From: Rutidosis leptorrhynchoides | Taxonomy: Eukaryota > Streptophyta > Magnoliopsida > Asterales > Asteraceae | Assembly: GCF_046630445.1 (NCBI RefSeq) | Contig: NC_092338.1 | Coordinates: 146,515,501 to 146,579,500 of the forward strand | Direction: 5' to 3' | DNA: 64,000 nucleotides | Shown: piece by piece, positions 21,211 to 32,204 of the stretch | Numbering within the stretch: the first letter of the stretch is position 1 | Layout of the letters: each line of letters opens with the position of its first letter | Position numbers and translations under genes: made by a program | Notes under the pieces: generated by a model | The model's input: the letters and a program-made list of their open reading frames with translations, nothing else | What the model was told of the DNA's origin: nothing | Databases searched by the model: none

Positions 21211-22689
21211 TCATTGTTGGTTATAGGTGTTTTGATAGGCTTGGTTATAGTCATACTGGTTAAAGGGTGGTCGGATATCGGGGCTATGTGGCAGAAAATG
21301 AGCAGGTCGAGTAGGTACATAGTTATTTGGTACCTGATATGATAGCTGGCTCATGATTTGGTGCTGATGAACTAACCAGCTATCGTGTTGGCATCGCCTA
21401 TAATCCTCGTATACTCGCTCGGAGTTCCACTGCTCATACATACTATGTCTGGCCGCGTTCGTCATTGCTTCCTCATCTATACGAACGTGGACGTCAAGAA
21501 TAGCATCTCGAAAGACATCCCTAATGTCTTCCGCCTCCTCCATTTCCTCGTCTGAGCCTCTCTCTACCTGAGGATGAGATCCCTCATAGGGTACTGCCTG
21601 GTTACGTCTACTTTTCAATACCTTAGCACCCACATAAACTTTCAATCCTAAGGGCTCAACCTGTTCTCTACAAAGCTGTAATGGACCCCCTTGGTTCCTA
21701 TCAACACCTAAATACTCTCCAATGAGAGTAACAAAAATACCTCCTCCTATTATACTCCCGTCCTGCATTCCCTCTACCATTTTAGATAAATAAAAAGCAA
21801 CACAGTAAGGGATATTGACAAAGCTTCTAGGATCCCGAATACACTTTAGGTAGAATAAATCATGTAAGGTAATTTTTTCTTTATTATGACCTCTCTGTGT
21901 AATCGAGTTAGCCAAAAATCTATGAATAATACGAAGCTCGGCTCTGTCAATATGTGTATAGGAGTGTCCTCCTGCTCGTGTAAAAACATCAAAATGTGGC
22001 ATACGCCTCCAAATGGCGTCAGCGTCAAAGTTACTATCTACCCTTTCACCATAATGAATCAAATTTGTACAATAGGGTAATAGCAACTCACCAGGAGTAT
22101 ATATCTGTAATGCCCTGGCCATGTCCAACATGGACATTCTGTATATCCTACCTCCAAGGATAAACCTAAGAAATCTTCTATCATCTATTTTAACTATATT
22201 TGTATCAAGTGATACAGTACTCATCAACTCAACACACCATTCCTTATATACAGGTCTACGAATGGTGAAAAGATGTTCCCAATCTGTAAAAGAAGAACTG
22301 CCATACCTTTGAACTAAAAGCTGTCTAACACGGTCAGCTAGATGGACCGTTTCCAAAGGGGCCCAATCGATTACCCTTGGCACCTCTACATTTTTTGTTA
22401 CCAATTTGAATTTGTTCCTTTGATATGTCTCGTAATCTCTCCATCTCCTATCAAATCTCAGATTAGGATGCAGAGTGTGCTCAGGAATCGTTAGGAATTC
22501 TACTGGCGGCCTCATTGGGAATACTATGAATTCATCAACAAACTGTACCGGATCATAATAAGGTATGTGCTGATCAGGCTGTTGTTGTTCCTGTTGTGGT
22601 TCTTGTTCGTGTTGCATTTCTGGTTCTGGTGCTGGTGCTGGTCGTCTAGATGATGATGCTCCTGAACCTCCAGTATCGGCTTTCTGCAA
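21211..22689 (-). CDS. Athila env-position protein (ATHILA ORF-1-like), 492 aa
   Basis: Intact ORF downstream of pol, where Athila elements carry their third gene, often called env-like. The N-terminus (1-45) is low-complexity (GGSGASSSRRPAPAPEPE and Gln/Glu-rich). Residues ~75-345 form a globular region with FDRRWRDYETYQRNKF, VIDWAPLETV, LFTIRRPVYKEWCVELMST, RRFLRFILGGRIYRMSMLDMA and ITLHDLFYLKCI. This resembles the ATHILA ORF-1 family and the mobile-domain-like plant retroelement proteins. Acidic (EEMEEAED) and Tyr/Asn/Gln-rich tails follow. I see no signal peptide or clear membrane segment, so an envelope role is not supported here. Its integrity contrasts with the broken pol. Confidence 0.75.
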   Translation of the reverse strand: MQKADTGGSGASSSRRPAPAPEPEMQHEQEPQQEQQQPDQHIPYYDPVQFVDEFIVFPMRPPVEFLTIPEHTLHPNLRFDRRWRDYETYQRNKFKLVTKNVEVPRVIDWAPLETVHLADRVRQLLVQRYGSSSFTDWEHLFTIRRPVYKEWCVELMSTVSLDTNIVKIDDRRFLRFILGGRIYRMSMLDMARALQIYTPGELLLPYCTNLIHYGERVDSNFDADAIWRRMPHFDVFTRAGGHSYTHIDRAELRIIHRFLANSITQRGHNKEKITLHDLFYLKCIRDPRSFVNIPYCVAFYLSKMVEGMQDGSIIGGGIFVTLIGEYLGVDRNQGGPLQLCREQVEPLGLKVYVGAKVLKSRRNQAVPYEGSHPQVERGSDEEMEEAEDIRDVFRDAILDVHVRIDEEAMTNAARHSMYEQWNSERVYEDYRRCQHDSWLVHQHQIMSQLSYQVPNNYVPTRPAHFLPHSPDIRPPFNQYDYNQAYQNTYNQQ

Positions 22690-24530
22690 AACACATTAAA
22701 CACAAAATTTGTGCATCCAAATATGCATTAGTGTTAGCAAAATAACAACTTTAAACAATCACTATAACATGTTAAATCAAAATTAAACTTATACACATTT
22801 TCACAATTTTTCACAATTCAAGCACATATGAAAATGTATACAAAATTCATAAGCATTTTACTTAAATAACATGTCAAAATATTCATTACTAATAATTAAA
22901 CAAGTCTCAACTGGCAAATATATCAAATTAATCAAGTTCATGAATTTTGGACTTAAAAAGTCCACTTTAATCTCCAAAAATCATGTTTAGGATCAATGTT
23001 TGGATCATTTAACTATCTAAACATGTTACACTACTCAATTTAGCAATAATTCATGAAAAAAATCGGCCATAACCTGTTTATATCAAAAAGCCCCAAATTG
23101 CTCAAGAACACAAACCCTAGATTTCTAAAAATTTTGAAGTTTTTTGCTTCAAATCATGTTAAATAGCATCAATCTAGGTTATACATGCATAAAATACTAA
23201 CAATTTAACACTAATTACACTAGAAATTAACAAAATTGCATTAGGTAAAAAATTGGTAATTATCACAAAAACTAGGAATTTATAGAGTTTAGGGGTGTAA
23301 TTTTTACCAATTTGCTGAAGAATGAGAATCTAGGCATGATTAGAGCAAGAAATTTGATGAATTACGGTGGAAAAATGGCGAAAATTGGTGAATTTTTGGG
23401 TGAGTTTCGTGAATGTGTGTGTTTTGTGGAGAAGAAACAGAACAGGCTGCTGTATGTATCAGGCCTGCATTTGGTCCCCATGCGATCGCATAGGTTCCAA
23501 GTGCAAACCCCATGCGATTGCATGGGGTGTCGGCTACAGTAATTTCATGTTTTTTTTTTATTATATAAAACCTTATACTTTATAAAACTTATAATTAATT
23601 AAATTTTAAAAATTTTGTTTTCATTTAGGAGCGAGGGCGTTTCGGATCGCTGTCCTAGTCTGTCCCTCGACAAAATTTTAAAATTTGTCAAATCAAAGCG
23701 CGGTTTTTAAAAGTAAAGTTTTTTGAGTTTTTTAATGTTTTTGGCTTACTTTAATTCAATAAGATTAAAAATAATGATAATAAAAGTTCTCGTCCCTCCC
23801 TTGGGTAAAGCAATTTCGGTTCAATGACCTAGTCTTCAACTTACGACGAATTTTAAAAATCATTTTTTTAACTTAATGAGATAAAGTAAATTTTTGTTTT
23901 TAAATTCACACCAAACTTAAAATAAAAATACATAAAATTCAAAATTAATATTAAAAATTCACACCAAACTTAAAATTTGAAATGCATAAAATTAAAAAAT
24001 CTTATTTTTAAAAAAGTAAAAAATTCACACCAAACTTAATTTAAAAATTCATATTATAAAATCACACCAAACTTATATTATATTTTTCAAATATTTACAT
24101 TTTTAAATATATTGTTTTTTTACAAAGTTTACAATATTAATTTAAGATTTATATATTAATTTTAAAAACATGGTAAAAATAAAATTAAAAATCTTTTTGG
24201 CTTTTTATCCCACTTTAATCAATCAAATATTATCAAAAATATACGCCCCTCTTTTCGGTAAAGTAATTTCGGTTCCATGACCTAATTTAACTCATGACGA
24301 ATTTTTGAAATATTTTGTGTTGATTGTTTAAAGATATTTATACCTTAAGAATAAACGTTAAATTTCGCAGTGATGTAATAAATTTTTGAATGATATCAAT
24401 AATTTCGGTCGCCAAACCTAATTTTATTTAATACCAATTTAAAAATTAGCGTTTATTATCAAAAGGTTAAAAATAAAAATAAATAAAAAATAAAAACTGT
24501 ACAGACTTACCTGTGAGATAGTATTCTTAG
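22690..24530 (-). other. Non-coding region between the small ORF and the env-like gene, with direct repeats
   Basis: AT-rich DNA. The minus-strand word TAAGTTTGGTGTGA(AT) occurs four times (ends at plus 23904-23919, 23957-23972, 24023-24038, 24061-24075). A pair of palindromes lies at 23478-23529. Likely leader or intron region for the env-like transcript; no splice sites were assigned. Confidence 0.6.
23478..23529. repeat. Palindrome pair upstream of the env-like gene
   Basis: CCATGCGATCGCATAGG near 23478-23494 (imperfect at its edge) and ACCCCATGCGATTGCATGGG near 23507-23526 (one central mismatch). Same core as the LTR pairs. Confidence 0.85.
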
Positions 24531-24944
24531 TTAAAATGATCTATCCCATTCATAAGATAGTCGGTTTAATTGGTTTTCCATAGCTACATAGGCGTAACCT
24601 CGAGCATTCAGTGTCTTTTCTTCTAAACATATGAACGGTCCGTCTCTGCATAAAGTAACAAATTCGGTATTTGAATAGGTTTGATTATTTGAACATTTAC
24701 CTCCATGTGACCATTTTCCGCATTTGTGACATCGTTCTAGGTGTCGTGCTCTTCTTTTCGCTGCGGATTTTGATTTTCCTTTACCAAATTGTAACTTATT
24801 ATCTTCGCATCTGGATTCTTTTCTTACTCCGTCCAATCTTTCTCTGATTACTGATACTATTTCACTCGGTAGTGTGTCATTATTACGTTTAGTGATCAAA
24901 GCGTGTAGCATTAGACCATGGTTTAGTTCACAGGCAGTCTTCAT
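24531..24944 (-). CDS. Small basic zinc-knuckle protein encoded after Athila pol, 137 aa
   Basis: Open frame 171 bp downstream of the integrase stop, same sense. The middle is strongly basic (GKGKSKSAAKRRARHLERC) and leads into CHKCGKWSHGGKC, a CX2CX4HX3C zinc-knuckle-like motif. The N-terminal third is helical in character (SEIVSVIRERLDGVRKES). A nucleic-acid-binding accessory protein is the simplest reading. It is not part of the usual gag, pol, env-like set and I do not recognise a named family. It could also be an exon of a spliced product. Confidence 0.5.
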   Translation of the reverse strand: MKTACELNHGLMLHALITKRNNDTLPSEIVSVIRERLDGVRKESRCEDNKLQFGKGKSKSAAKRRARHLERCHKCGKWSHGGKCSNNQTYSNTEFVTLCRDGPFICLEEKTLNARGYAYVAMENQLNRLSYEWDRSF

Positions 24945-25115
24945 TTTGTAAAAACCTAAAAAGATAAAAATTCAGAATGGGGGGAGAAGACTAGTTCTTT
25001 AGGGTCTGCTAGGGAAAGACCATTCGGGTTCCATTTTCGAGAACTACATGAAAACAGACAATCTAACTCTAACAGAAATACATATTATCCTTTAAAGACT
25101 TGATTCTCCCCACAC

Positions 25116-27442
25116 TTAGTTAGCTGTGGTGTCGAAATTATGATTAACTTCATTATCGAATTCCATTGGACTATCTATGTAGTGTTTAACTCTGTGACCA
25201 TTAACTTTAAATTCAATCCCATTTGAATTTATTAATTCTATCGTTCCGTATGGGAAAACTCTTTTGACTATGAATGGTCCAGACCATCTTGATTTCAATT
25301 TTCCAGGAAATAGCTTGAATCGTGAATTGAAAAGAAGAACTCTGTCTCCTTCTTTGAATTCTTTTGAACTTCTGATTCTTTTATCATGCCATTTCTTCGT
25401 TCTTTCTTTATAGATTAATGAATTTTCGTATGCTTCATGTCTTAATTCTTCTAATTCGTTTAGTTGACTTAATCGTAGACGTCCGGCTCCATATAAATCA
25501 AGATTACATGTCTTCAAAGCCCAAAATGATTTGTGTTCAATTTCTACTGGAAGATGACATGCTTTTCCGTAGACGAGTTTAAAAGGTGTAGTTCCAATTG
25601 GAGTTTTATAGGCTGTTCTAAAAGCCCAGAGTGCATCCTCCAATTTAAAGGACCATTCCTTCAGATTTGATCCTACGGTTTTCTCTAGAATACGTTTTAA
25701 AGCTCGGTTGGTATTTTCAACTTGTCCACTAGTTTGTGGATGATAAGCAGTGGAGATTTTATGAGTTACTCCATATCTTTTAAGAACTTTCTCAAGTTGA
25801 TTATTACAGAAATGAGTTCCCCGATCACTTATTAAAGCTTTCGGTGTTCCAAACCTTGCAAAAAGACGTTTTAAAAAGTTGACTACAACTCGTGCATCGT
25901 TAGTTGGGAGAGCTTGTGCTTCCGCCCATTTAGATACATAATCAATGGCTACGAGAATATAAAGATTATTATGAGATTTTGGAAATGGACCCATAAAGTC
26001 AATACCCCAAATGTCAAATACTTCACATACTTGAATGAAATTTTGTGGCATTTCATCACGTTGACTTATTTTTCCAGCCCTTTGACAAGCATCACAGGAT
26101 TTGCAAAGAAGTTGTGTATCTTTGTAAATTGTAGGCCAATAGAATCCAGCTTTATACACTTTTCTTGCTGTTAGTTGTGGCCCATAATGCCCTCCTGTTG
26201 ATCCTGTGTGACAATGGTTTAAAATTTTACTAGCTTCATCTCCGAATACACATCGGCGTATTATTCCATCTGGACAACTTTTAAATAGATGTGGATCTTC
26301 CCAGAAATAGTGTTTTATATCACTAAAGAATTTCTTTCATTTTTGGTACGATAATCCTTTTTCAAGGAATCCACATACTAAGTAGTTTGCATAGTCTGCA
26401 AACCATGGTATTTCATTATAATCTATTTTCAATAGATATTCATCAGGAAAGTTGTCTTGTATGGCCGATTCATTTAGAACTTCTAATTCGGGATTTTCAA
26501 GACGAGAAAGATGATCAGCGGCGAGATTTTCTGCTCCTCTTTTATCTCAGATTTCAATATCGAACTCTTGTAAGAGTAAGATCTAACGGATTAATCTTGG
26601 TTTGGCATCTTGTTTTGAAAATAGGTATCTAAGAGCAGAATGGTCGGTATAGACCACCGTTTTTGCTAGAACGAGATATGATCGAAATTTGTCAAAAGCA
26701 AAGACAATAGCAAGGAGTTCTTTTTCAGTAGTTGTGTAATTTGTTTGTGCTCCTTGTAACGTCTTACTAGCATAATATATAGGTTGAAATCTTTTTTCAA
26801 TCCTTTGTCCTAAAACGGCTCCCATTGCAAAATCACTTGCATCGCACATTAGTTCAAATGGTAGATTCCAATTTGGTGTTATCATGATCGGCGCATTAGT
26901 AAGTTTCTCTTTAAGAATATTAAAAGATTTGATACATTCATCTGAAAAGATGAATGGAGCATCCTTTTCTAGGAGTTTATTCATAGGAGTGGCAATTTTA
27001 GAAAAATCTTTTATGAAACGTCGGTAAAAACCGGCATGCCCTAGAAAACTCCTAACTCCTCTAACATTGGTGGGATGTGGAAGTTTAGCAATTACATCTA
27101 CTTTAGCTCTATCCACTTCAATTCCTTCCTTTGAGATTTTATGTCCAAGAACGATGCCTTCTTTAACCATGAGATGGCATTTCTCCCAATTAAGTACTAG
27201 ATTTGATTGTTCGCATCTAATCAGCATTCGTTCAAGATTAACTAGACATGATTCAAATGTATCACCGAAGACTGAAAAGTCATCCATGAAAACTTCCATG
27301 CATTCTTCTATCATGTCGTGAAAAATCGCCATCATACACCTTTGAAAGGTTGCAGGGGCGTTGCAAAGTCCAAATGGCATGCGTTTGTAAGCAAAAGTAC
27401 CATAAGGGCACGTGAATGTGGTTTTCTCTTGGTCTTCGGGTG
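25116..27442 (-). pseudogene. Athila pol, second part: RT C-terminus, RNase H, integrase
   Basis: Continues the RT interrupted by the solo LTR. Features in order: FTCPYGTFAYKRMPFGLCNAP and the YxDD-equivalent VFMDDFSVF of RT; LMCDASDFAMGAVLGQ and YTDHSALRYLF of RNase H; integrase zinc-finger cysteines (CKSCDAC); and the DDE residues in [16 protein letters not shown] and GQVEN. Three in-frame stops break it: TAG at 26583-26585, TGA at 26547-26549 and TGA at 26337-26339. The first and third replace Trp codons and the second probably an Arg codon, so all are explained by C:G to T:A transitions. The frame is otherwise continuous. It ends at 25116 with an AAGTGTGGG copy over the stop. Confidence 0.9.
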
Positions 27443-29446
27443 TGATAATGCTAAAAACGAACATATATTTCATAGCATTATTCCTCAAGAAAGACAAGCT
27501 TTTAGTTGCAATTGTTCTATTTACAAGTGATATTCGTTTAAATAATAAAAGGTGAAGACAAAAGACAGATTCGACGAATTAAAGACGCAAACGACCAAAA
27601 AGCTCAAAAGTACAAAAGACAATCAAAGAGGTTCCAATTATTGATAAGAAACGTCTCGAAATTACAAGAGTACAAGATTCAAAACGCAAAGTACAAAATA
27701 TAAAATTGTACGCAAGGACGTTCGAAAATCCGGAACCGGGACCAGAGTCAACTCTCAACGCTCGACGCAACGGACTAAAAATTACAAGTCAACTATGCAC
27801 ATAAATATAATATAATATTTAAATAATTCTTATAATTATTTATATATTATAATAAATAATAAAAACAGTCGGCAAGAAAGACTCCAAAGGGACTGAGCTG
27901 TAATTTCATTCTCCGCGACTCGCGGAGTTTGAAGGCAAAAATGCCGCGAGTCGCGGAGCCCCAAAAGTCGACTTTTCCTATAAAAGCAACCGAATTCTGA
28001 TCGCAAATCATCATCTTTTTCTTCTTCTCTCATATATACGTAAAATATATATATATATAATTTATATTTTAATTTTAATTTTAATTTTAATTATAATTCT
28101 AATAATAAGGATATGTTAGCGAATGTTGTAAGGGTGTAAGTCGAAATTCTGTCCGTGTAACGCTACGCTATTTTTAATCATTGTAAGTTATGTTCAACCT
28201 TTTTACATTAATGTCTCGTAGCTAAGTTATTATTATGCTTATTTAAAACGAAGTAATCATGATGTTGGGCTAATTACTAAAATTGGGTAATTGGGCTTTG
28301 TACCATAATTGGGGTTTAGACAAAAGAACGACACTTGTGGAAATTAGACTATGAGCTATTAATGGGCTTTATATTTGTTTAACTAAATGATAGTTTGTTA
28401 ATGTTAATATAAAGATTTACAATTGGGCGTCCCTATAAATTACCATATACACTCAATCGGACACGATGGGCGGGGTATTTATATGTACGAATAATCGTTC
28501 ATTTAACCGGACACGGGAATGGATTAATAGCCACTAGAATAATTAAAACAGGGGTGAAATTATGTACAAAGGACACTTGGTATAATTGATAACAAAATAT
28601 TAAAACCTTGGGTTACACTCATTCGACATCCTGGTGTAATTATTAAACAAAGTATTAAAATCTTGTTACAGTTTAAGTCCCCAATTAGTTGGAATATTTA
28701 ACTTCGGGTATAAGGATAATTTGACGAGGACACTCGCACTTTATATTTATGACTGATGGACTGTTATGGACAAAAACCAGACGGACATATTAAATAATCC
28801 AGGACAAAGGACAATTAACCCATGGGCATAAAACTAAAATCAACACGTCAAACATCATGATTACGGAAGTTTAAATAAGCATAATTCTTTTATTTCATAT
28901 TTAATTTCCTTTATTTTATATTTAATTGGACTTCTAATTATCGCATTTTTATTGTTATTGTATTTAATCGCACTTTTAATTATCGTACTTTTTAATTATC
29001 GCAAGTTTATTTTATCGCACTTTTATTATTCACAATTTCATTTATCGTTATTTACTTCATGCTTTAATTTAAGTCTTGTATTTATTTTTAATATTTTACA
29101 TTTGGTTTTAACTGCGACTAATGTTTTAAAATCGACAAACCGGTCATTAAACGGTAAAAACCCCCTTTATAAAAATAATATTACTTATATATATATATTT
29201 GTATTTTTATAAAAGTAAACTAATATAGCGTTGAGCTTTGTTTAAAAAAGATTCCCTGTGGAACGAACCGGACTTACTAAAAACTACACTACTGTACGAT
29301 TAGGTACACTGCCTATAAGTGTTGTAGCAAGGTTTAAGTATATCCATTCTATAAATAAATAAATATCTTGTGTAAAATTGTATCGTATTTAATAGTGTTT
29401 CGTTGTAAAATTTAATAGTATTATATACCACTCCGTTACCACATCA
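27443..29446 (+). repeat. Solo Athila-family LTR inserted in Athila pol, TSD GGGTG
   Basis: TGATAATGCTAAAAACG ... TACCACATCA, 2004 bp, opposite in sense to the outer element and flanked by GGGTG (27438-27442, 29447-29451). It splits the RT between GYFQIPIAP and EDQEKTTF. Clearly the same family as the outer LTRs, but with different palindromes (27911-27956) and more divergence, so a distinct subfamily. It has no internal genes, so it is a solo LTR produced by recombination. Confidence 0.95.
27911..27956. repeat. Palindrome pair, variant sequence, in the solo Athila LTR
   Basis: CTCCGCGACTCGCGGAG (27911-27927) and CCGCGAGTCGCGG (27944-27956), each symmetrical around one central base. They occupy the place taken by the CATGCGATCGCATG pair in the outer LTRs. 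Confidence 0.9.
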
Positions 29447-32204
29447 GGGTGCTATTGGAATTTGAAAATATCCGGAAAATCCATCAAGAAAACAATAATA
29501 ACTATTTTCGGCTAATCTTTCCAACATTTGATCAATAAAAGGTAAGGGAAAGTGATCTTTTCTGGTGGCGTCATTTAATTTTCTATAATCAATACATACA
29601 CGCCATCCTGTTACAGTCCTAGTAGGAATAAGCTCATTTTTTTCATTTGTAATGACAGTCATGCCACCCTTCTTAGGCACGCATTGAACTGGGCTTACCC
29701 ATGGGCTATCAGAAATTGGATAAATTAAACCTGCGTCTAGCAGTTTAATAATTTCTTTTTTAACTACATCTTGCATATTCGGATTTAGTCTTCGTTGGCG
29801 TTGCACATACGTTTTATGACCTTCTTCCATAAGGATTTTATGTGTGCAATACGAAGGACTTATTCCTTTAATATCATGAATCTTCCATGCAATGGCTGGT
29901 TTATGAGCTTTCAACACAGAAATGAGTTGTGATTTCTCATTTTTAGTAAGAGAAGATGATATTATTACAGGTAATTCAGATTCACCATGTAAATAAGCGT
30001 ATTCCAAATGGTTTGGAAGTGGCTTTAACTCTAATGTCGGAGGTTCTTCTATCGATGATTTATATCGATATCTGTCTTCTTCTTTTAGCATTTGAATTTC
30101 TTCTGTTGTTGGTTCATATCCATTAGCTATTAGTGTAGCTAACATTTCAGCTTCATCAATTTGTTCAGTTCCTTCTCCTAAAGAACATTCTCCTGTTCCT
30201 TGTAATTCTGGAAATTCTTCTAACAATTCTGCATGTAAATCTATAGTGTGAATATAATAGCATGTATCATCTGCAGATTGCGGTTGTTGCATTGCTCTAT
30301 CAACTGAAAAGGTAACACTCTCATCCTCTATACTTAGGGTCAATTTCTTACCAAACACGTCTATCATTGCTTTAGCCATGTTTAAGAATGGTCTTCCTAA
30401 TATGAGAGGAACTTGAGAATCTGCTTCCATGTCCAGAACAACAAAATCTACTGGAAATACTAAAGCACCAACTTTAACTAGCATGTTCTCCATTATCCCT
30501 CTAGGATATTTAATTGATCTATCGGCTAGTTGTATACTTATTCTGGTTGGTTTTAATTCTCCAAGGTCTAGTTTAGCGTATAGTGAATACGGCATTAGAT
30601 TTATAGTAGCACCTAAGTCTGCCAATGCTTCTATTGAACTAAGACTACCCAGAAAACATGGAATTGTAAAACTTCCTGGATCAGATAACTTTTCTGGTAT
30701 CTTATTCAACAGCACTGCTGAACAATTAGCATTCATAGTAACAGCCGAGAGTTCTTCCATTTTCTTTCTATTCGTGATCGGATCTTTCAAGAATTTAGCA
30801 TATCTAGGCATTCCTGAAATCACATCAATGAAAGGAAGATTTACATTTATCTGTTTAAACATATCCAAGAATTTGGATTGCTCGGCTTCAAGTTTCTCTT
30901 TCTTCATTTTACTCGGGTAAGGAAGTGGTGGTTGGTATGGTTTAACATAAGGTTTAGCCTTAACTGTGTTATCTTCATTAACCTTTTCAACTACCGGTTC
31001 TTTTTCCTTATCTTGATCAGGTTGTGGTTCTTGTGGAGTAGGAATAGCTTCATCAGAAGTTACAGGTATTTCAGGTGGTTTAAGTGTTGTACCACTTCTT
31101 GTGGTAATGGCTTTAGCTGTTTCATTCCGGGGGTTTGCATTTGTATCACTAGGTAAACTTCCCGATTTTCTTTCACCTATTAACCTTGCTAGGTTACTTA
31201 CTTCTTGTTCCAAGTTTTGAATAGAAGCTTGTTTTTGAGATGTGAAAAACTGCGTTTGAGTTTCAACTAGCTTCGTCATCATATCTTCTAAATTCGGCTT
31301 TTTATCATCGGGTTGTGGTTTGTTTTGAAAATTAGGTCTTTGCTGGTTGTAAGTATTGTTAGATACTTGTGGATTGCTAGGACCTTGTTGGTTGTTGTAT
31401 GGAATATTTCGATTATAATTCTGGTTTTGATTGTAGATCGGTCTTGGCGGTTGATAATTATTTTGATAATTATTTCCAGGCCTTTGGTTTATGTATGAAA
31501 TATTCTCTCTTTGTTCCATTGTTAGTTCAATACTGAGACAATCTTTTGTCAAATGTGGTCCTCCACACTGCTCACAACTAATTCGTATTGAGTGTATATC
31601 TTTAGTCATCTTTTCTATTCGTCTCTCGACAGCATCTATCTTTGCGGAAATGGAATCTAAGTCATGGCTAGAATCGGCTCTAGCTGCTTTAGATGATCTA
31701 ACGATATCTTTTTCTTGGTGCCACTCATGTGAGTGGGAAGCAGTGTTATCAATAATTTTGTAAGCATCAGTTTCGGTTTTCTTTATAATAGAACCACCAG
31801 CTGCTATATCTATGTCTTTCCTTGTAGTGATGTCGCATCCTTGGTAGAATATTTGTACTATTTGACAGGTGTCTAAACCATGTTGCGGAAATCCTCTTAA
31901 TAACTTTCCAAATCTTGTCCACGCCTCATATAGAGTTTCATTTGGCTTCTGTGTAAACGTAACAATTTCTGCTTGAAGTCTTACGGCTTTAGACGCCGGA
32001 AAGAATTGTTTAAGAAATTTTTCAACTAAAACGTCCCATGTATCAATCGCCCCTTCAGGTAACGATTTCAACCAATCTTTGGCTTCTCCCTTTAAAGTCC
32101 AGGGAAATAACATGAGATATATCTGTTCATCCTCAACTTCTCTTATTTTAAATAGTGTGCAGATCCTATTAAAGGTACGTAGATGTTCATTTGGATCTTC
32201 CTTC
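29447..32204 (-). pseudogene. Athila gag C-terminal part, protease and RT N-terminus
   Basis: One open frame, cut on the right by element B and on the left by the solo LTR. Order: Athila-type gag region (LFPWTLKGEAKDWLKSLP, WTRFGKLLRGFPQHGL), AAGGSIIKKT, zinc knuckle CEQCGGPHLTKDC, Asn/Gln/Pro-rich linker, retropepsin-like ALADLGATINLMP, LGRPFLNMAKAMID, then RT with WVSPVQCVPKKGG, WRVCIDYRKLND and YYCFLDGFSGYFQIPIAP. The apparent start Met at 32227 and next seven residues come from the inserted Tekay LTR. Between the two insertions this stretch has no stop. Confidence 0.93.
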
